Source: Archegozetes longisetosus
Lineage: Eukaryota > Arthropoda > Arachnida > Sarcoptiformes > Trhypochthoniidae
Direction: 5' to 3'
Assembly: GCA_018873245.2 (NCBI GenBank)
Contig: JAEMBT020000004.1
Span: forward strand, 11,032,652 to 11,096,651
DNA length: 64,000 nt
The notes under the pieces were generated by a model. The model did no database searches. It was not told the origin of the DNA and saw only the letters and a program-made list of their open reading frames with translations. The position numbers and the translations under genes were made by a program. How positions within the stretch are numbered: position 1 is the stretch's first letter; each line of letters starts with the position of its first letter. This document shows, one piece after another, positions 1 through 11,858 of this stretch.

Positions 1-1
1 T

Positions 2-189
2 CTGGGAAAAGACAAATCGAGTTTTGGATCAGTTAATATAAAGTGTAGCGAAAGTTTACCAAATAATTTGATTATTGAACTCAGTAATGACAGCAAAACG
101 ATAGTAATACGGATGAAGATAATGATGACTCCAATAATTATAGCTCTAATAGTGACAACTCTGATGACAATGAAGAGAGTGATAACTAA
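2..189 (+). CDS. Possible 3' end of a gene with an acidic Asp/Asn/Ser tail (partial, unidentified)
   Basis: The frame from position 94 reads QNDSNTDEDNDDSN and continues as a Ser/Asn/Asp/Glu-rich tail to a TAA at 187-189. Such low-complexity acidic C-termini are common in nuclear and chromatin-associated proteins, but no family is recognisable. Two structures are possible. In the first, the AG at 92-93 is a splice acceptor and the terminal exon is 94-189. In the second, the open frame from position 2 (LGKDKSSFGSVNIKCSESLP, then NNLIIELSNDSK) belongs to the same exon; it meets the acidic frame at an A4 run (95-98) and would need one extra A to be continuous. An ATTAAA lies about 120 bases after the stop. 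The left edge of the window cuts the gene. Composition bias can produce such a tail by chance in AT-rich DNA, so confidence is low. Confidence 0.22.
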
Positions 190-2288
190 TATTTTTGAAC
201 GCTCTCGAGTAATCGTTTTTGAGTATCGATCCATAATTGATTGTATGCATCATATGCTTTTAGTGCCTATTGTTTATTATAGCAGTAGAAACTTATTCAG
301 GATATTATAATTAAATTTTAGTTCAATTAAAACTCTAATTAGAATAATATGATTAGCTCTTCCCTTAATTTTGCCTATTATTCAGTTTTGAAAGCTCAGC
401 TCTGATTAAATTGAGTCAAAACGACTGATTAGCATAAAGTAACTGCATTTCATACGATAGTCCATCGAAATAAATGAAAACCTGAGTTATGGATAGTTTT
501 TCTGATCTGTTGAACTGAACTAAATCCAATTGAATTGAATTGAATTGAATTGAATTGAATACTGATGAGTAAACGTAGAACCAGACTATATATGCTATAA
601 GCGAAAATTTTGAAAGAACGGGTCATTTTCTTTTCGTTGTTATTATAATAATTAAGTGTTTAAATCAGAATGAATTCATTAATCACACGCTATTTGATTG
701 TTACAAAGGAGAGTGATTAATGTGACACTATTTTGTGTTAGTCTTAAGATTAAATGTCTCTAAACTGCAGCGAAACTGAAGTGAACTGAAGTGAGCTATT
801 CTTTGCCAGAATCACATTTTTGCTCTTCTATGTAAAGATCATTTTTCTTTTCACAATAATTAACTCCCGATAGCATTAAGTTTTGCTATAAAACGCAAAC
901 TTAGGCTCAAACTTAAACTCAAACTCATAAGTTATATGACTATAGACGGCAATGCACTTCAAGTTTCTTAGCTATGGGTCTGATTAACATTAGTTTAAAA
1001 TTGAAACTAATTTTATTCAGTTGTTTACTCTTTTCCTCTCTTTTGCTGACTTAATAGAATCAATAAATAAGACTGAAATGCTTGAGAATTAGGGATAATA
1101 TTCTGAGAGAAAGTTTTGCGCTTTGTTTGCGTTGCTATTAAAACAAATCCATTAGTTTTGCTTCAAATCAAATTTTATGATCAGAGAAATAATGCATTAC
1201 TTTTTATTAGCAATTTGCTCATAAATCTTCAAAACAGTTTCTAAATGACTAACAAAAGAATTAATTAAGAAAAGTAATTTGTTTGTTGATGCAAAATTAA
1301 GTTTGGTTTAAGTCGTATCCAATAATACAACTGACAGCAGATGACGCCATAAGTGCTTTATTATACGTTTTGTCACATATGCCAAGTCTAGATCTAAAGT
1401 TAAGCTTAATTTCAATCTCATAACATTCTTTCCATTGATTCGATGAGCAAAAAACGCTAATGTTTTCTTCTCATTAAAACTAAGCATTAAATCGAGAAAT
1501 TTAATTAACTGTAATGAGAGTATAAGAGAGTTTCTCAAACAAATGGACTTAAAGTGAAGTCCGTCTAAACTCGAATGAACAGAATGTTCACTACTGGAAG
1601 TACAGCACATTCTCTGCAAATTTTCAATAGAGAGAGCATTCTCTCAATTGTGTGCTTTCACTTTTGTTAAGCTAGACATTGATTATTCTGTTGACTTCAT
1701 ACTATAATTCGATTTGTGTCTCACAGAAATGCCACTAAACATTAAAGTCTTTAAATTGCATATATTCTAATGGATTCAAACATTATTTTTCAGCTTAGCT
1801 TCAAATGGAATAATGCAATAAAAGATAAGATAAAACAATCTTCAGATAAAAATAAAAAAATTGAACAACAGAAATGAGATGTTGTGTTGCTTTTAATGAT
1901 CATATAATAAACCTCTCATAAAGTTGTAAGAGACAAAAGAAACTTTTTTTAATACACACCAGCAAAGATAACTTATTTTCAAAAATATTTTCATACCACT
2001 AAACACAAAAGGAAAGATAATTATTGATATCGACTTCAAGTCTGCGTGTGTTTCTATCATCAAAGTCCAACACGGAGCATATAATAGCAAATAAGTTATT
2101 CATTTTCGTGGCAAACGCTGCCGAACTTTTATAGCTAGCACTACACCCACCAATTTTTATATGTTTTGCCGATTATGTAACGCAATACAAATAATTATAA
2201 TGTAAAAGAAGTGAATCGCATTTGTTAAGTGCACCTTATACTACATTTTTATTATCGAGATTTTATATGTATCATATATTTTATGCAG
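190..2288. other. Non-coding AT-rich stretch
   Basis: I see no convincing gene here. It holds a short TGAAT tandem repeat (annotated separately) and several runs of T or A. Short open frames on both strands (for example 1308-1619 minus) show no recognisable domain and fit the length expected by chance at this base composition. Confidence 0.5.
531..560. repeat. (TGAAT)6 pentanucleotide tandem repeat
   Basis: Six perfect consecutive copies of TGAAT are visible, flanked on the left by AAT and on the right by ACTGATG. It is a simple microsatellite with no other feature attached. Confidence 0.95.
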
Positions 2289-2479
2289 ACATTTCTACTT
2301 CATTGAACAATACTGAATGCCCCCCAACACAAAAAACGTTTGAATGCCATACGAAATGCATACTCGCATTCGGCAATAAAGCCCAAGTCTGCAAGGAATG
2401 CGAAGATTTGCGTTTCGAGACGCGCCACACTATCCGAAGTTATGTCAACAACAATAGGAAGCAGTTGCTCCTATCATAA
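2289..2479 (+). CDS. Candidate cysteine-containing terminal exon (unidentified)
   Basis: After an acceptor-like T-rich stretch ending in TTATGCAG (2281-2288), the frame reads ISTSLNNTECPPTQKTFECH and continues with C-x3-C, C-x10-C and C-x2-C spacings to a TAA at 2477-2479. The stretch is richer in G+C than its flanks, and codon choice is mixed rather than purely AT-driven. Five cysteines in about 60 residues would suit a small secreted or disulfide-bonded protein, but the spacing matches no family I can name. No upstream exon carrying a signal peptide was found, and no clear AATAAA follows. An overlapping frame (2340-2561) is also open, which weakens the case. It could equally be chance. Confidence 0.18.
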
Positions 2480-3961
2480 AATTTTATGGTTATTGCTATT
2501 ATATTATGCTATATTTATAAAATTGCAGGTTTTTTCCTTTATTCAGTTCGATCAGGTCTGAAGTGATGCCCAACACATGGGCACTGACTTGCATTCAAGT
2601 CGTCTCATTTGGCATTAGTTATACCCTATGAAAAGGTTTTATTTGAAATAACCCAAACTGATCGAAATGGATCATTGATTATATCGTTAGAATGCAGCCC
2701 AATACTAGTGTATAATTTACAGTAACGTTTCAGAGTAGAGAACCGGCAGAGAAACCGGAGCAAAAAGTTGTTCAGACTTTATCAGTGATTTTGGGATCGA
2801 CTGAAAGCTAGCAAACTTTAATTAAGCATTGAATATTTGATTAGTAACTGATTAATTGGTCTCGGTAGTAGAATTGAGTTCCGAAATTGTTCTTGATATA
2901 AGAAACAGTAAGTTTTTCTACATAATTTAGAGCCTAACAATTAACCTCAGGTTCAAATATACCATTTGTTTGCGAACAAATATAATATACTGTCATTGAA
3001 TCTTTGTCAGTGAAGCGCAATTCATCACTTTGGTAACACATGCTCATGACCTGAACAAATACATGGCGAATGGCACTAAGAATGTGTTTTGTACACCGAT
3101 CGGTATATACATTAGTGTTATGCACAGCTTCTCAATATTTTTCTCTCATTCTGTTTCCATATAATTCTTACTACATTTGCTCCAATCTATTTCTAATACT
3201 TATATTACCATGGATTCTTGAGTCCAACACCAGAGTTCTGTATTTGTATAATTTATCAGCAACAGAAAAAATAGAGTGAAAGGACATGAAAGCAAAGTCG
3301 AAGAGTAAAAGTGAATCTAATCGATCGGCAAAAAAAGTTTTTGGGACACACACGACACAGAGTAGAGTTACAGTAGAGATAATCAGTGACTCGTCACTGC
3401 CAAGCAGTACGTATAGTGATTCACAGATTGAGGAAGATGGACACAGTCCAACCTTATTCATGTCATTCATTCACTTATTTAGTCAATTAATTGAATAGAA
3501 GGTATACTTAGTAGCAATACACTTGCAAACTTAACAATCCGCGATAGTGACAAGAAAAAGGTCGTTGATAGATCAACCTCTTTGCAATGCACATCAATTC
3601 GTTACCAAGTTTCACTTGTGATTTGCTTTGATCACTGTATTGGGTGTAGAATAAGTTTCTTAATATTCTCTATATTACGATCTAGTGGAAAGCACCCATG
3701 AAAGCTCACAATTTCTAGTTGTTATCGTGGATTGCTAAGCTTTTGAGTGTGTAGTACATAAGCCTTTTTAGCCAAATGTACATCTCTCGAACTCAAGTAC
3801 TAAACTGACTGAATGCCAAGCAATATACGGATATGAGTCATTCACAAATTTTAGGACAAATAAGATTAGTTGACCGATCGATCGATTTTTATGCTCGATT
3901 TCTACATTTGATAACAAGCTATTAATTGTATTCATATGCAAATTGTATTGTATTTGATCTG

Positions 3962-3984
3962 CACGTGTTTCACATAAACACGTG
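3962..3984. promoter_or_regulatory. Perfect 9-bp inverted repeat containing two CACGTG E-boxes
   Basis: CACGTGTTT (3962-3970) is followed by a 5-base spacer and then by its exact reverse complement AAACACGTG (3976-3984). Each arm starts or ends with the palindromic E-box CACGTG, the core site bound by several bHLH and bHLH-PAS/bHLH-ZIP factors. No gene start is nearby, so regulatory function is inference only. Confidence 0.4.
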
Positions 3985-5827
3985 GTTCAAGAGTCGAAAT
4001 ATAAGTTGGGCATCGCCAATAAGCCCCATCAGATATCGGCCAATTGATTGATTGGCTCCATTTGGTGCTCATCAAAGCTATAATACTGTAAGAAATAATA
4101 CAATAGTCCGATTCTAGTAGAGGAGCGCAACAAAACCTATTATTAAGTGCACAGAGTACAGGACTCAGTACTTCATAGCATAACACCTTTGCTCGCAATT
4201 GGGTGTTGTCTCGCAACAAATTTCCATCTCAGAGTAAAAACAGATATGAGGGAGACTGGAGCGGAAAAGTTTAGGGCATAAAATCAGTCTCTATTTTTAT
4301 AAATTCAATTTTCAAATAGCTTTTGTCTGTCAAAATGTTTTTAAGATAGTCGCAAAATACAAGTCAGATAAGAGCTTTCGATTGAGATATACAAACGCAA
4401 ACTCACTTTTTATGTCTTTTATTGATTTAAATCTTATGGATTCATTTATGTCATAAGGTGTGGTACAAGAAATGAATTTTGTCACTGTTAGACCTAACGG
4501 TCATCAATCAAAGGGTCGAATGGACCCAAAGGCACCCTATCATAAACTTTCTCTACTTTTTGGTCCCCCAATAAACACTAATAAATTTGCCCTGAGCGAC
4601 ACTTCGGGTCATGCCTTTTGATCAATTGCATCCTAATAAAGAGCACAACTCCACCCCACCGACATAAGTTGATAATATCATATGGTGTGACTATGAATAT
4701 GATATTTTTCATTCATATATTTAATGCACTTAAAATACGACATCTTCTTATAAATTCGATTATAATTTAGTATTTTTAAACTTTTACTGCATTATTATTT
4801 GGAGCTAAACATATAATTTTGTTGTGTAGGGACTGGATTTAGCCTTTAATTATAGTCGAACACAAAATGCAAATCAGCAAAAAGATGAGAGCATTAAACT
4901 AATGAAGCTTTTGTTTTATTATTGCCCGAATGGGCGCATTTTTATCTTACTCACTATAAATTATTAGTTTTGTAACAATACAATAATTGCTAAACTTTTC
5001 ATGATTATAATTAGCGTACGACCAAAAGTTTGCCTCTTATCTGATGCTTTGTCACCATAAAAGCTGATTCACTTTATTGTCAATTATAAAATGCTTAAAT
5101 AGCAAAATCAAACTCAACCATCTCATTCAATTTGTTCAGTTCGCTGCTTTGAAAATGTTGAAAGTTAAACTTTTTTACCTATTGAAATTTTTCATCTTTT
5201 GGTCTATATTTTTGAAACAAAAGTTTGAAATTTTTTCTCATATTATTTGTGTCAGTTATTGAATAGAAATAAGTTATTGAGAGCCAAAATAAAAAAGAAA
5301 GTTTAAGTTGAGTTTCGCGACACAATAAATAGTGATTTTTGAGCAGAATTTATTGATTTGATGGAAAATGTAATATTGAGAGAAAAATGAAAGCTCAGTT
5401 GACTTAATATTGTGGAGCAATGTTTCACATTTTTAGCTAAAAGCACAAAAGGTGTAACAAATCATGAAAGTTGCAAATACAATAAAATATAGACTAACTT
5501 TAGATGTGATCAAATAAATATATTGTAATATAACGTAACATTTGATAAATGATTGCCAGAAAGATGGGCAGAAAAAAGATCACTTATTTCGATGCATCAC
5601 ATCTTCAGTGAGGCTGATCATCTTTGGCACACTGGTGAGTACAAGATATAAGTAGAACCAACAATCATTGGTTAAGAAGGAGCAAACCAGCATTAAAGTG
5701 TGTAAAAGGATTCATATTTGTGAATCATTCATCACCATAGAGTCAAAATCCTTTACTAACGCCATATTGATCGTAATCTATGGACTTAAGATGATTTACT
5801 GGTCAACTTTCTTTATGACCCTATATC

Positions 5828-5869
5828 AAAGTAACTTTTTCTCTTATTTAATAAGCACAAAGTTACTTT
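5828..5869. repeat. 11-bp perfect inverted repeat (stem-loop)
   Basis: AAAGTAACTTT at 5828-5838 is repeated as its reverse complement AAAGTTACTTT at 5859-5869. The 20-base spacer itself contains the near-palindrome CTTATTTAATAAG, so the whole could form a cruciform or hairpin. No mobile-element sequence surrounds it. Confidence 0.6.
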
Positions 5870-8591
5870 CAAAACAAGTTCACTAAGCTTTCAATTGTAG
5901 GCCATTTCAATTTACAGTTACTCTTTTATATCTGCTTTTTGATTAATATCTAACATAATAACTTAATAAACTTGCTTTTTTCAAAACAATCAATACGAGC
6001 GTTCGAGCTCAATAAGCGACAAACTAATTAATATTTTGATGAAAAATTAGTTTTTCATTATAAGAATATGCCTTACAGTGCAGGCTCAGTCCTTTTTAAT
6101 AAATTCATACTTTTTGCATTTCTCATTAATATTGAAAAGATGGAAAAAAATCTCGGAAACTTATTCAATAATTAGTATAAATAATTAATAACTCGCAAGA
6201 CTCCATAAATTAAGTGATTCTTGATATGACAGCGATTGAGTACTTGTATTTGCTCGAACTGTAGTCAATTGTAATCTGTTTTTATGGAAAATAGTCAATT
6301 TCTGTGATGGTTTTCAATATACTGTCGAATTTGCAATTTATGATGTCTATTGATTGGGACCAAAATATCTTTAGTCGTTTGGTTTTTGCTGTTCAATTAT
6401 CTAAGTAACTAAAGCCTGGCGCATAGAAGCAACACTCCTCTCACCCCAAAGGATTTACTCGATTGTCGAAATCGAACTTTGTTTGGGACACAAAAGCAGA
6501 CTTTATTAGAAGCTTTTGGAAATCCCAAAAGGCGCACAGGAGTTAACTGTTATTTTGGTTTCCGGTCACTTATTTTCTCTTTTAGCGGATTCGAGCCTTT
6601 TTATTTGAATGTATCATTCAATTGATTGCTAACACAACCACTTTTGATCATTGATTCAAATGTAAAAACACCACAAACGAAAACATTGAGGAAACACTCT
6701 CTCAAACAAACATATTATAAGTTATGTGTACAGTATATATGTTAAGTAACGTCTCATACTTTATCATTTTAGTTGAGCATTAATGGCAACAATGATCTCT
6801 CTGAACCCTTTAAATCAATTGTAAGTAAGTTTAAACACTGAATGAAGTCTACAAAGTCTTTATTATATGCAAGAGCATTAAATTTATAGTCAATTACTTT
6901 GCGATAGCCACTAAAGCTGTTGAAACTTGGTTTCTAGGCGTAGAAAAAGCAAAGTTTCAATCTTTATCTTCAAAGTGTTCACAATAGCTATAATAAATTC
7001 AATCAAAAGAGTTTATCTCACATGTGAGCCATTAAAACGATTTATGCGCACAAGTTTTTACAGACAATTGGCCAAACTCTAAGAATCTCTTTGAACATGT
7101 CTCTCAACTGAATTGAATGTCTGGTTTGGCCTTCTCTTTAGTGTGGTTAACTTTATTAGCAACTGAAAGACATTTTTAGGCCAGGATCAAAGCCGGTCTA
7201 TTACATAAAGATTCTTTTTCAGCTTCAAATAAGACCGAAACATGGAAACAATCTGTATGAACAACACTCTTTTGCTGTGTCTCATATTTCTATAGGAAGT
7301 CAAATGCCTGCAAGCTCAAGCATAAACTAAACTTTAGTTGCATTTTTATCAAATATAAGAGGTTAAGCAGGAAGATCTTAATCAAAGGAAACGTCCAGAT
7401 CTTATCGCTTTGAAGAAAACCATAAGACTATAATTTAGCGCCACATAATTCAATTTCAATCACATTAGATATGATATTAGAGAAGATTCAATTTTAATAA
7501 TCAATTTCATGTCCAATTAGTCTTATTTGATTGGAATGCAATTTATTGATCATCTCAAATAATGTCTGACAAAGAGAACATGAATGTTTCTCTTATTTAT
7601 TTCTCACTTTTGTTGTCTGATGTAATTAGTTGCAACTCTCACTTGGGATCATAAGACTGTTTCGGTCAAAATAAGATCGAGACAACAAGTCAATTAGTGC
7701 TGGCCACACAATATAACTTATAAGTAGATCAACCGATTTCTGTCTCTACTCATGCCAAATGCAAGAGAATGTCAACACTGAAAGATTCATAGATTTAGCT
7801 TCGGTTCTGTCGAGGAACAACTTCACTTAAAGGGGAAGACACTGTTTGGTAGGAAGTGTTCGTACACTGACAACATTACTATACTATTACTCGAGTTGTT
7901 TCAGTGGCTCAATATATTTGGACTAAAGTGGTTCTCATGTCCCACGAGACATCAGAGAAAACTGATTGGGGGGCCAAAAAGGGTGTTTGCTTGAGAAGAG
8001 ATAACTTCTCATTTGGTATTATTTATTTGTAATATTAGTTATTGGGCTTTCTATAATAATATAAGTTATTGTCCAAGAGAACAACAATTGGACTGTTGAA
8101 CATCTCTTTTCTTTTATCACATTTAATATAGTGTCTCAAATATTATATTTATTTTGTGTCGCCATAACTTTTTCTGTCAACTAAATCATACATTTGTGAA
8201 CATCTACTGCCACCGCTGCAGCAATCAATACTGATTTCTCGCCAAAATCTTCAAAAGATTCTTTTACAGATATTGTTGCCAACCAAATTTCTTGTAAATT
8301 ATGATTTATTTTACTTTTGATTCCTTAGACACAGATCCTCCCAAACTTGTCATTGACTTAGAAGTGTTGGACCATCAAATTTTTATTTTAAATGTATTTC
8401 GATAGAATATTATAGATTACAGTACACAGTACTGAAAATCTCGAACAAATTCAAATCCAAGTTTTACCTAAAGCAATAAAGAGTGTCACAAAAGCAACTG
8501 ACTTGAACTAGAAATATTTTTTCGTCTTAGATTCAACCTCATTTAGAGTGAAAAATGAAGCTAGAACACAATGATTTTCAAAGATAAAAGC

Positions 8592-8597
8592 TTTAAT
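8592..8597 (-). terminator. ATTAAA polyadenylation signal for the 8682-8933 frame
   Basis: On the minus strand ATTAAA occurs 85 bases beyond the stop codon of the small membrane-protein frame, a normal distance for a cleavage/polyadenylation hexamer. ATTAAA is the commonest variant of AATAAA. In DNA this AT-rich the motif is frequent, so it is only supporting evidence. Confidence 0.25.
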
Positions 8598-8681
8598 GAA
8601 ATCGAAAAATGAATAAATTATTTAAGAATTTTGTTTTCACTGTGATAGCTTCACATAAAATAGTTTTCTTCAATTATTGAT

Positions 8682-8933
8682 TTAACTACTGATTTTGTTT
8701 GAGCGAAGGTGTCCGTAGACAACAAATATGACCAGAGCTGACAAACCAACGATCGCCAACTTGTAAACGGTGTTTTGACTAACGATGTTACCATTTCTCT
8801 TTCCTTTTTTGCTTAGTGCACCTCTTCTACCTCTTTCTGCTTTGTGCATTTTCTCCTTTGCATCTGAAGCCTGTGTTCTATCACTACTTTTTGTAGTATA
8901 TCTACTAAGTTTCAAATTCAATCTTCTAAACAT
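8682..8933 (-). CDS. Putative small tail-anchored membrane protein (possibly RAMP4/SERP-like)
   Basis: An 83-residue frame starts at the ATG whose complement is at 8931-8933. Residues 1-50 are strongly basic and hydrophilic (KKGKRNGN at 42-49). Residues about 57-73 form one hydrophobic segment (AIVGLSALVIFVVY), followed by a short basic tail, HLRSNKISS. This is the layout of a C-terminally anchored single-pass protein. The IFVVxG in the membrane segment and the RNGN just before it faintly recall RAMP4/SERP1, the ER translocon-associated tail-anchored protein, whose core is RGNV then AL-IFVV-G. However, the conserved RAMP4 N-terminus is not present and the resemblance is weak. A splice acceptor inside the frame (after ACACAG, near residue 21) could make this a terminal exon. 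An ATTAAA follows the stop. Neighbouring DNA is non-coding and robo begins 19 kb away on the other strand. The length is within what chance allows. Confidence 0.3.
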   Translation of the reverse strand: MFRRLNLKLSRYTTKSSDRTQASDAKEKMHKAERGRRGALSKKGKRNGNIVSQNTVYKLAIVGLSALVIFVVYGHLRSNKISS

Positions 8934-11343
8934 TGCAGTATTAATCACTTTGTTTTTGATTGATATGATAAATAATACTTGGCTATTTTAATTTTATTTA
9001 AAATTGATATTGTTATTAAGTATAATATTGTATTGTTGCATACAAAATAAGTCAAATAGTTGTTCATTGTTGGACCGATGCTATCCATATCTTTATATCT
9101 ATATATTCGACCGTTAGGAAAGCTTTTCATGGTTAACTATAACTTTAGTATAGCTCAGATTTCTAAAAGATAAAACCAATCAGGACTGTTCTGTCAATTC
9201 TGTCAAATCAATTAATTAGGAAAAAGTTACTCATAAATACTAGTCTAACTTTCTATTCATGCTAGTAAAAAATATTATTCTACATCACTAACTGTCACAA
9301 TCAATCAATATTTAATGAATTGAATAAAATCAAATGTAGAGCACAATGAATATTCAGAATCACGTGTATTTGTATCGCAACATGAGGTCTTGAATTTGAA
9401 TGACGAATTGGGTCTCATTTATTATTAGAAAAAATGGCAGAAGGCGATTCATTTGATTTGCATGTATCACGCAGAATATGCTAGATTTTACTTTACATTC
9501 ATTATTACATTTATTACTTCTTTCATTCAGTTTTTGTTCTCAAACCTATTCATCATTTGCTGCGAATTTAATATAAAAGTAAAATAAGTAGCTAACTATA
9601 TTATAAGTCTGGCCAATTATGTCTTGGCTCTTTCTCATTTGCTCTCACTCATTCAGTTAGTCATTTTGATCTATATTTAGATTGACACATGGTTTCCCAT
9701 CAAAAATAATAATCTGCCTCATTATGGGTTATAAAAAGAATGTTTCCATTGTGTCAATAGCTCGGATTCATTTGGAAATCCAAATTTTTATGTCCTCTTA
9801 TTCTATTCATTTTTGGACCACAATTTGCTCTCAAATATGCTAAATAAGGCTTAAATTATGCAAATTTTCGCATTGATTGTGCCCCATTTTTTAGTTGAGT
9901 AAACAATAAAAAATTTGAAACTTTGATGCATTAATAACTTTTTCCGCGCAGAACAATATTAGCAGTGATGCGAAGCACTGTAAGGCATTGTATGTGTTCT
10001 CAAATAAATTCTTCACTTTTATGCTGCAGTATATCTTATGCTGGTCAACTTCTTAGACTAACTTTTTGACCGATTAATGCATTTAAAAGATGGGCTCAGG
10101 GGATATCAATTATAGAGCAGTTCATATCAAAAGCAAACTCCATGACGAACAATAGAAAATTTTGAGAATTCATTTATTTGATTAATTGTTTTGAATTGTA
10201 ATGAATTTAATAAATAATTAATATCTCATCCAAAATAATGCATTTTGTCTGCATAACAGCAAAAATGACAGAAAGAATCGTTATAAATTTGTGAAGCTTA
10301 GAGAACGACTTTCTCTCATATTATTTGCACGAGAAAAAGTCAATAAAATAGACAATTTCTCAGAGCATTCATTTCTTAAGTTTAAAATACTTTTCACGCT
10401 TGGAAGATATTTTTTTATGTTTTCGTACTTATTCTAAATGAGTAAGTCTTGATTTTTTGATGGCTTTCGGAAATAAGTTGAGAAATAGTGGCGCCCAATC
10501 TCTGTCTATTTGCAGACTTGCAACCGGAAAGTTTGATGTCATAAAACTCCATAAATGATACCTAAAAACAACAAATATAGCTCCAGATTAATAAAACCTA
10601 TACCAAACATTTCAAATTGATACTCTCCAAAGTAAAGCAAATCTGTTCGTTCTCAGATTTGATTTTTGCAAAAAAAACCTTTTGATTGAAAAAGTTTTTC
10701 CTCTCTCTACAACTTATCATTCACTTAGAAGTTAGAGAATAGTTCGAAAAAACTTATTTGAGTTGATTTCCTAATTTATTATTTTCATACGAAGAGCTGT
10801 CTGATCTTATTCTTCTTATCAAATACATATTGCATTGTTTGCCATGTCTTCAAACTTTTATTAAAGCGATTCATTTGAGATAAGATGTCACTTTCGTAAT
10901 TGGACACTGAAAAGGCTGATGACAGCAATTGCTTTTTTGGTCTTCAACTTCATATGTGTATATAATTACTTATATAGAATAGAAATTGGGCTGAGCTACC
11001 ATACAGTTGACTCAATGGGACGATCAGAGCTGTACTTCGAATTGAGACAATCAGAGTTAAAGAGGAGGAGGGAAGAGAGAACAGTGGGAGCTGTGGCGAG
11101 GACAGTCACATCAATGACAGGCAAACAAGAGTGACAACAAAAGGTTTTTTACAAAATATTCAGAATCCTATTGAGGCTCAATCACAATCATGTAAGTCAA
11201 TAGTGAAATGAAACAGAAAGCATATGAAAGAGTCTGTGAGTCAGCCTTTCAGTCGATACTATTGTCAATGAAATAAGGATGAGATGAGGACAGCCCGTAT
11301 GAAAAATAATGAGTGTGTCTCAGTGTCGGCAACATCTGCTCGA
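8934..11343. other. Non-coding AT-rich stretch
   Basis: No gene is recognised. The + strand frame at 10919-11134 is open but has no identifiable domain. Nothing else stands out. Confidence 0.5.
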
Positions 11344-11858
11344 TTAGGCACTCATATTTTGAATCTCAAGTCGGATCAGTCGGGCATCACTTTCGAAGAG
11401 TCATCTCTCGATTATCTGATTAAATGATTTCAATGCAAACTCATGTCCCCATTCGAGCAAAGCCATTCTGATTAACACTACCAGAGATCCAATCAGTCTC
11501 AAAAAATATAGAAAGGCAAGGTTGGCAATCGTATGAATTATGTCGGGATTGGGACTCAAATCGAATATTGTTTTGAAGGCATCAACTTATAAACTGTTTC
11601 TAACAATCATTAAGTTTTGGTGAATCACTTCGATTGAATCACAATAGATTGTCAGAGAAAGGAATTACGCGGCAGTAGATAACTATGTGAGACATATCCT
11701 CAACATCATCCTATGAGGTCCTACACTTTTGCCAGAAGGGGTTCGTTGGCAGACATCCGATCGGTTTGAATAAATTGGATGCTATCGAATGCAAAGGTTG
11801 CGCTACTGTTGAGATATGCATCACAATAAGCATAATACACGAACATTATGACATTTGG
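11344..11858 (-). pseudogene. Possible broken multi-pass membrane protein relic (faintly gustatory-receptor-like)
   Basis: Three minus-strand pieces follow in order. The first (11724-11858, 45 codons) reads FVYYAYCDAYLNSSATFAFD and onward to a TAG. The middle piece, in another frame near 11645-11690, includes SHIVIYCRVIPFSDNLL. The third (11401-11580, 59 codons) has a strongly hydrophobic centre (NLAFLYFLRLIGSLVVLIRM) and then LLEWGHEFALKSFNQIIER. It ends at a TGA, but the same frame resumes as LFESDARLIRLEIQNMSA to a TAA at 11344-11346. The order (cytoplasmic loop, membrane segment, membrane segment, charged loop) is compatible with the C-terminal half of arthropod gustatory receptors, but the diagnostic TYxxxxxQF of their last helix was not found. 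If real, the in-frame stops and frame change make it a pseudogene. Each piece alone is no longer than chance open frames. Confidence 0.16.

Larger units (their letters stand above)
2480..8591. other. Non-coding AT-rich stretch with two hairpin-forming sites
   Basis: No gene is supported. The region contains a double CACGTG hairpin at 3962-3984 and an 11-bp inverted repeat at 5828-5869, both listed separately. Open frames such as 3286-3498 (+, lysine/serine-rich) and 3932-4219 (-) lack recognisable domains or flanking gene signals. Confidence 0.5.

Noticed and set aside
3286..3498. + strand frame starting MKAKSKSKSESNRSAKK
   Set aside because: A plausible lysine/serine-rich start, but no domain, no splice or poly(A) support, and length within chance expectation.
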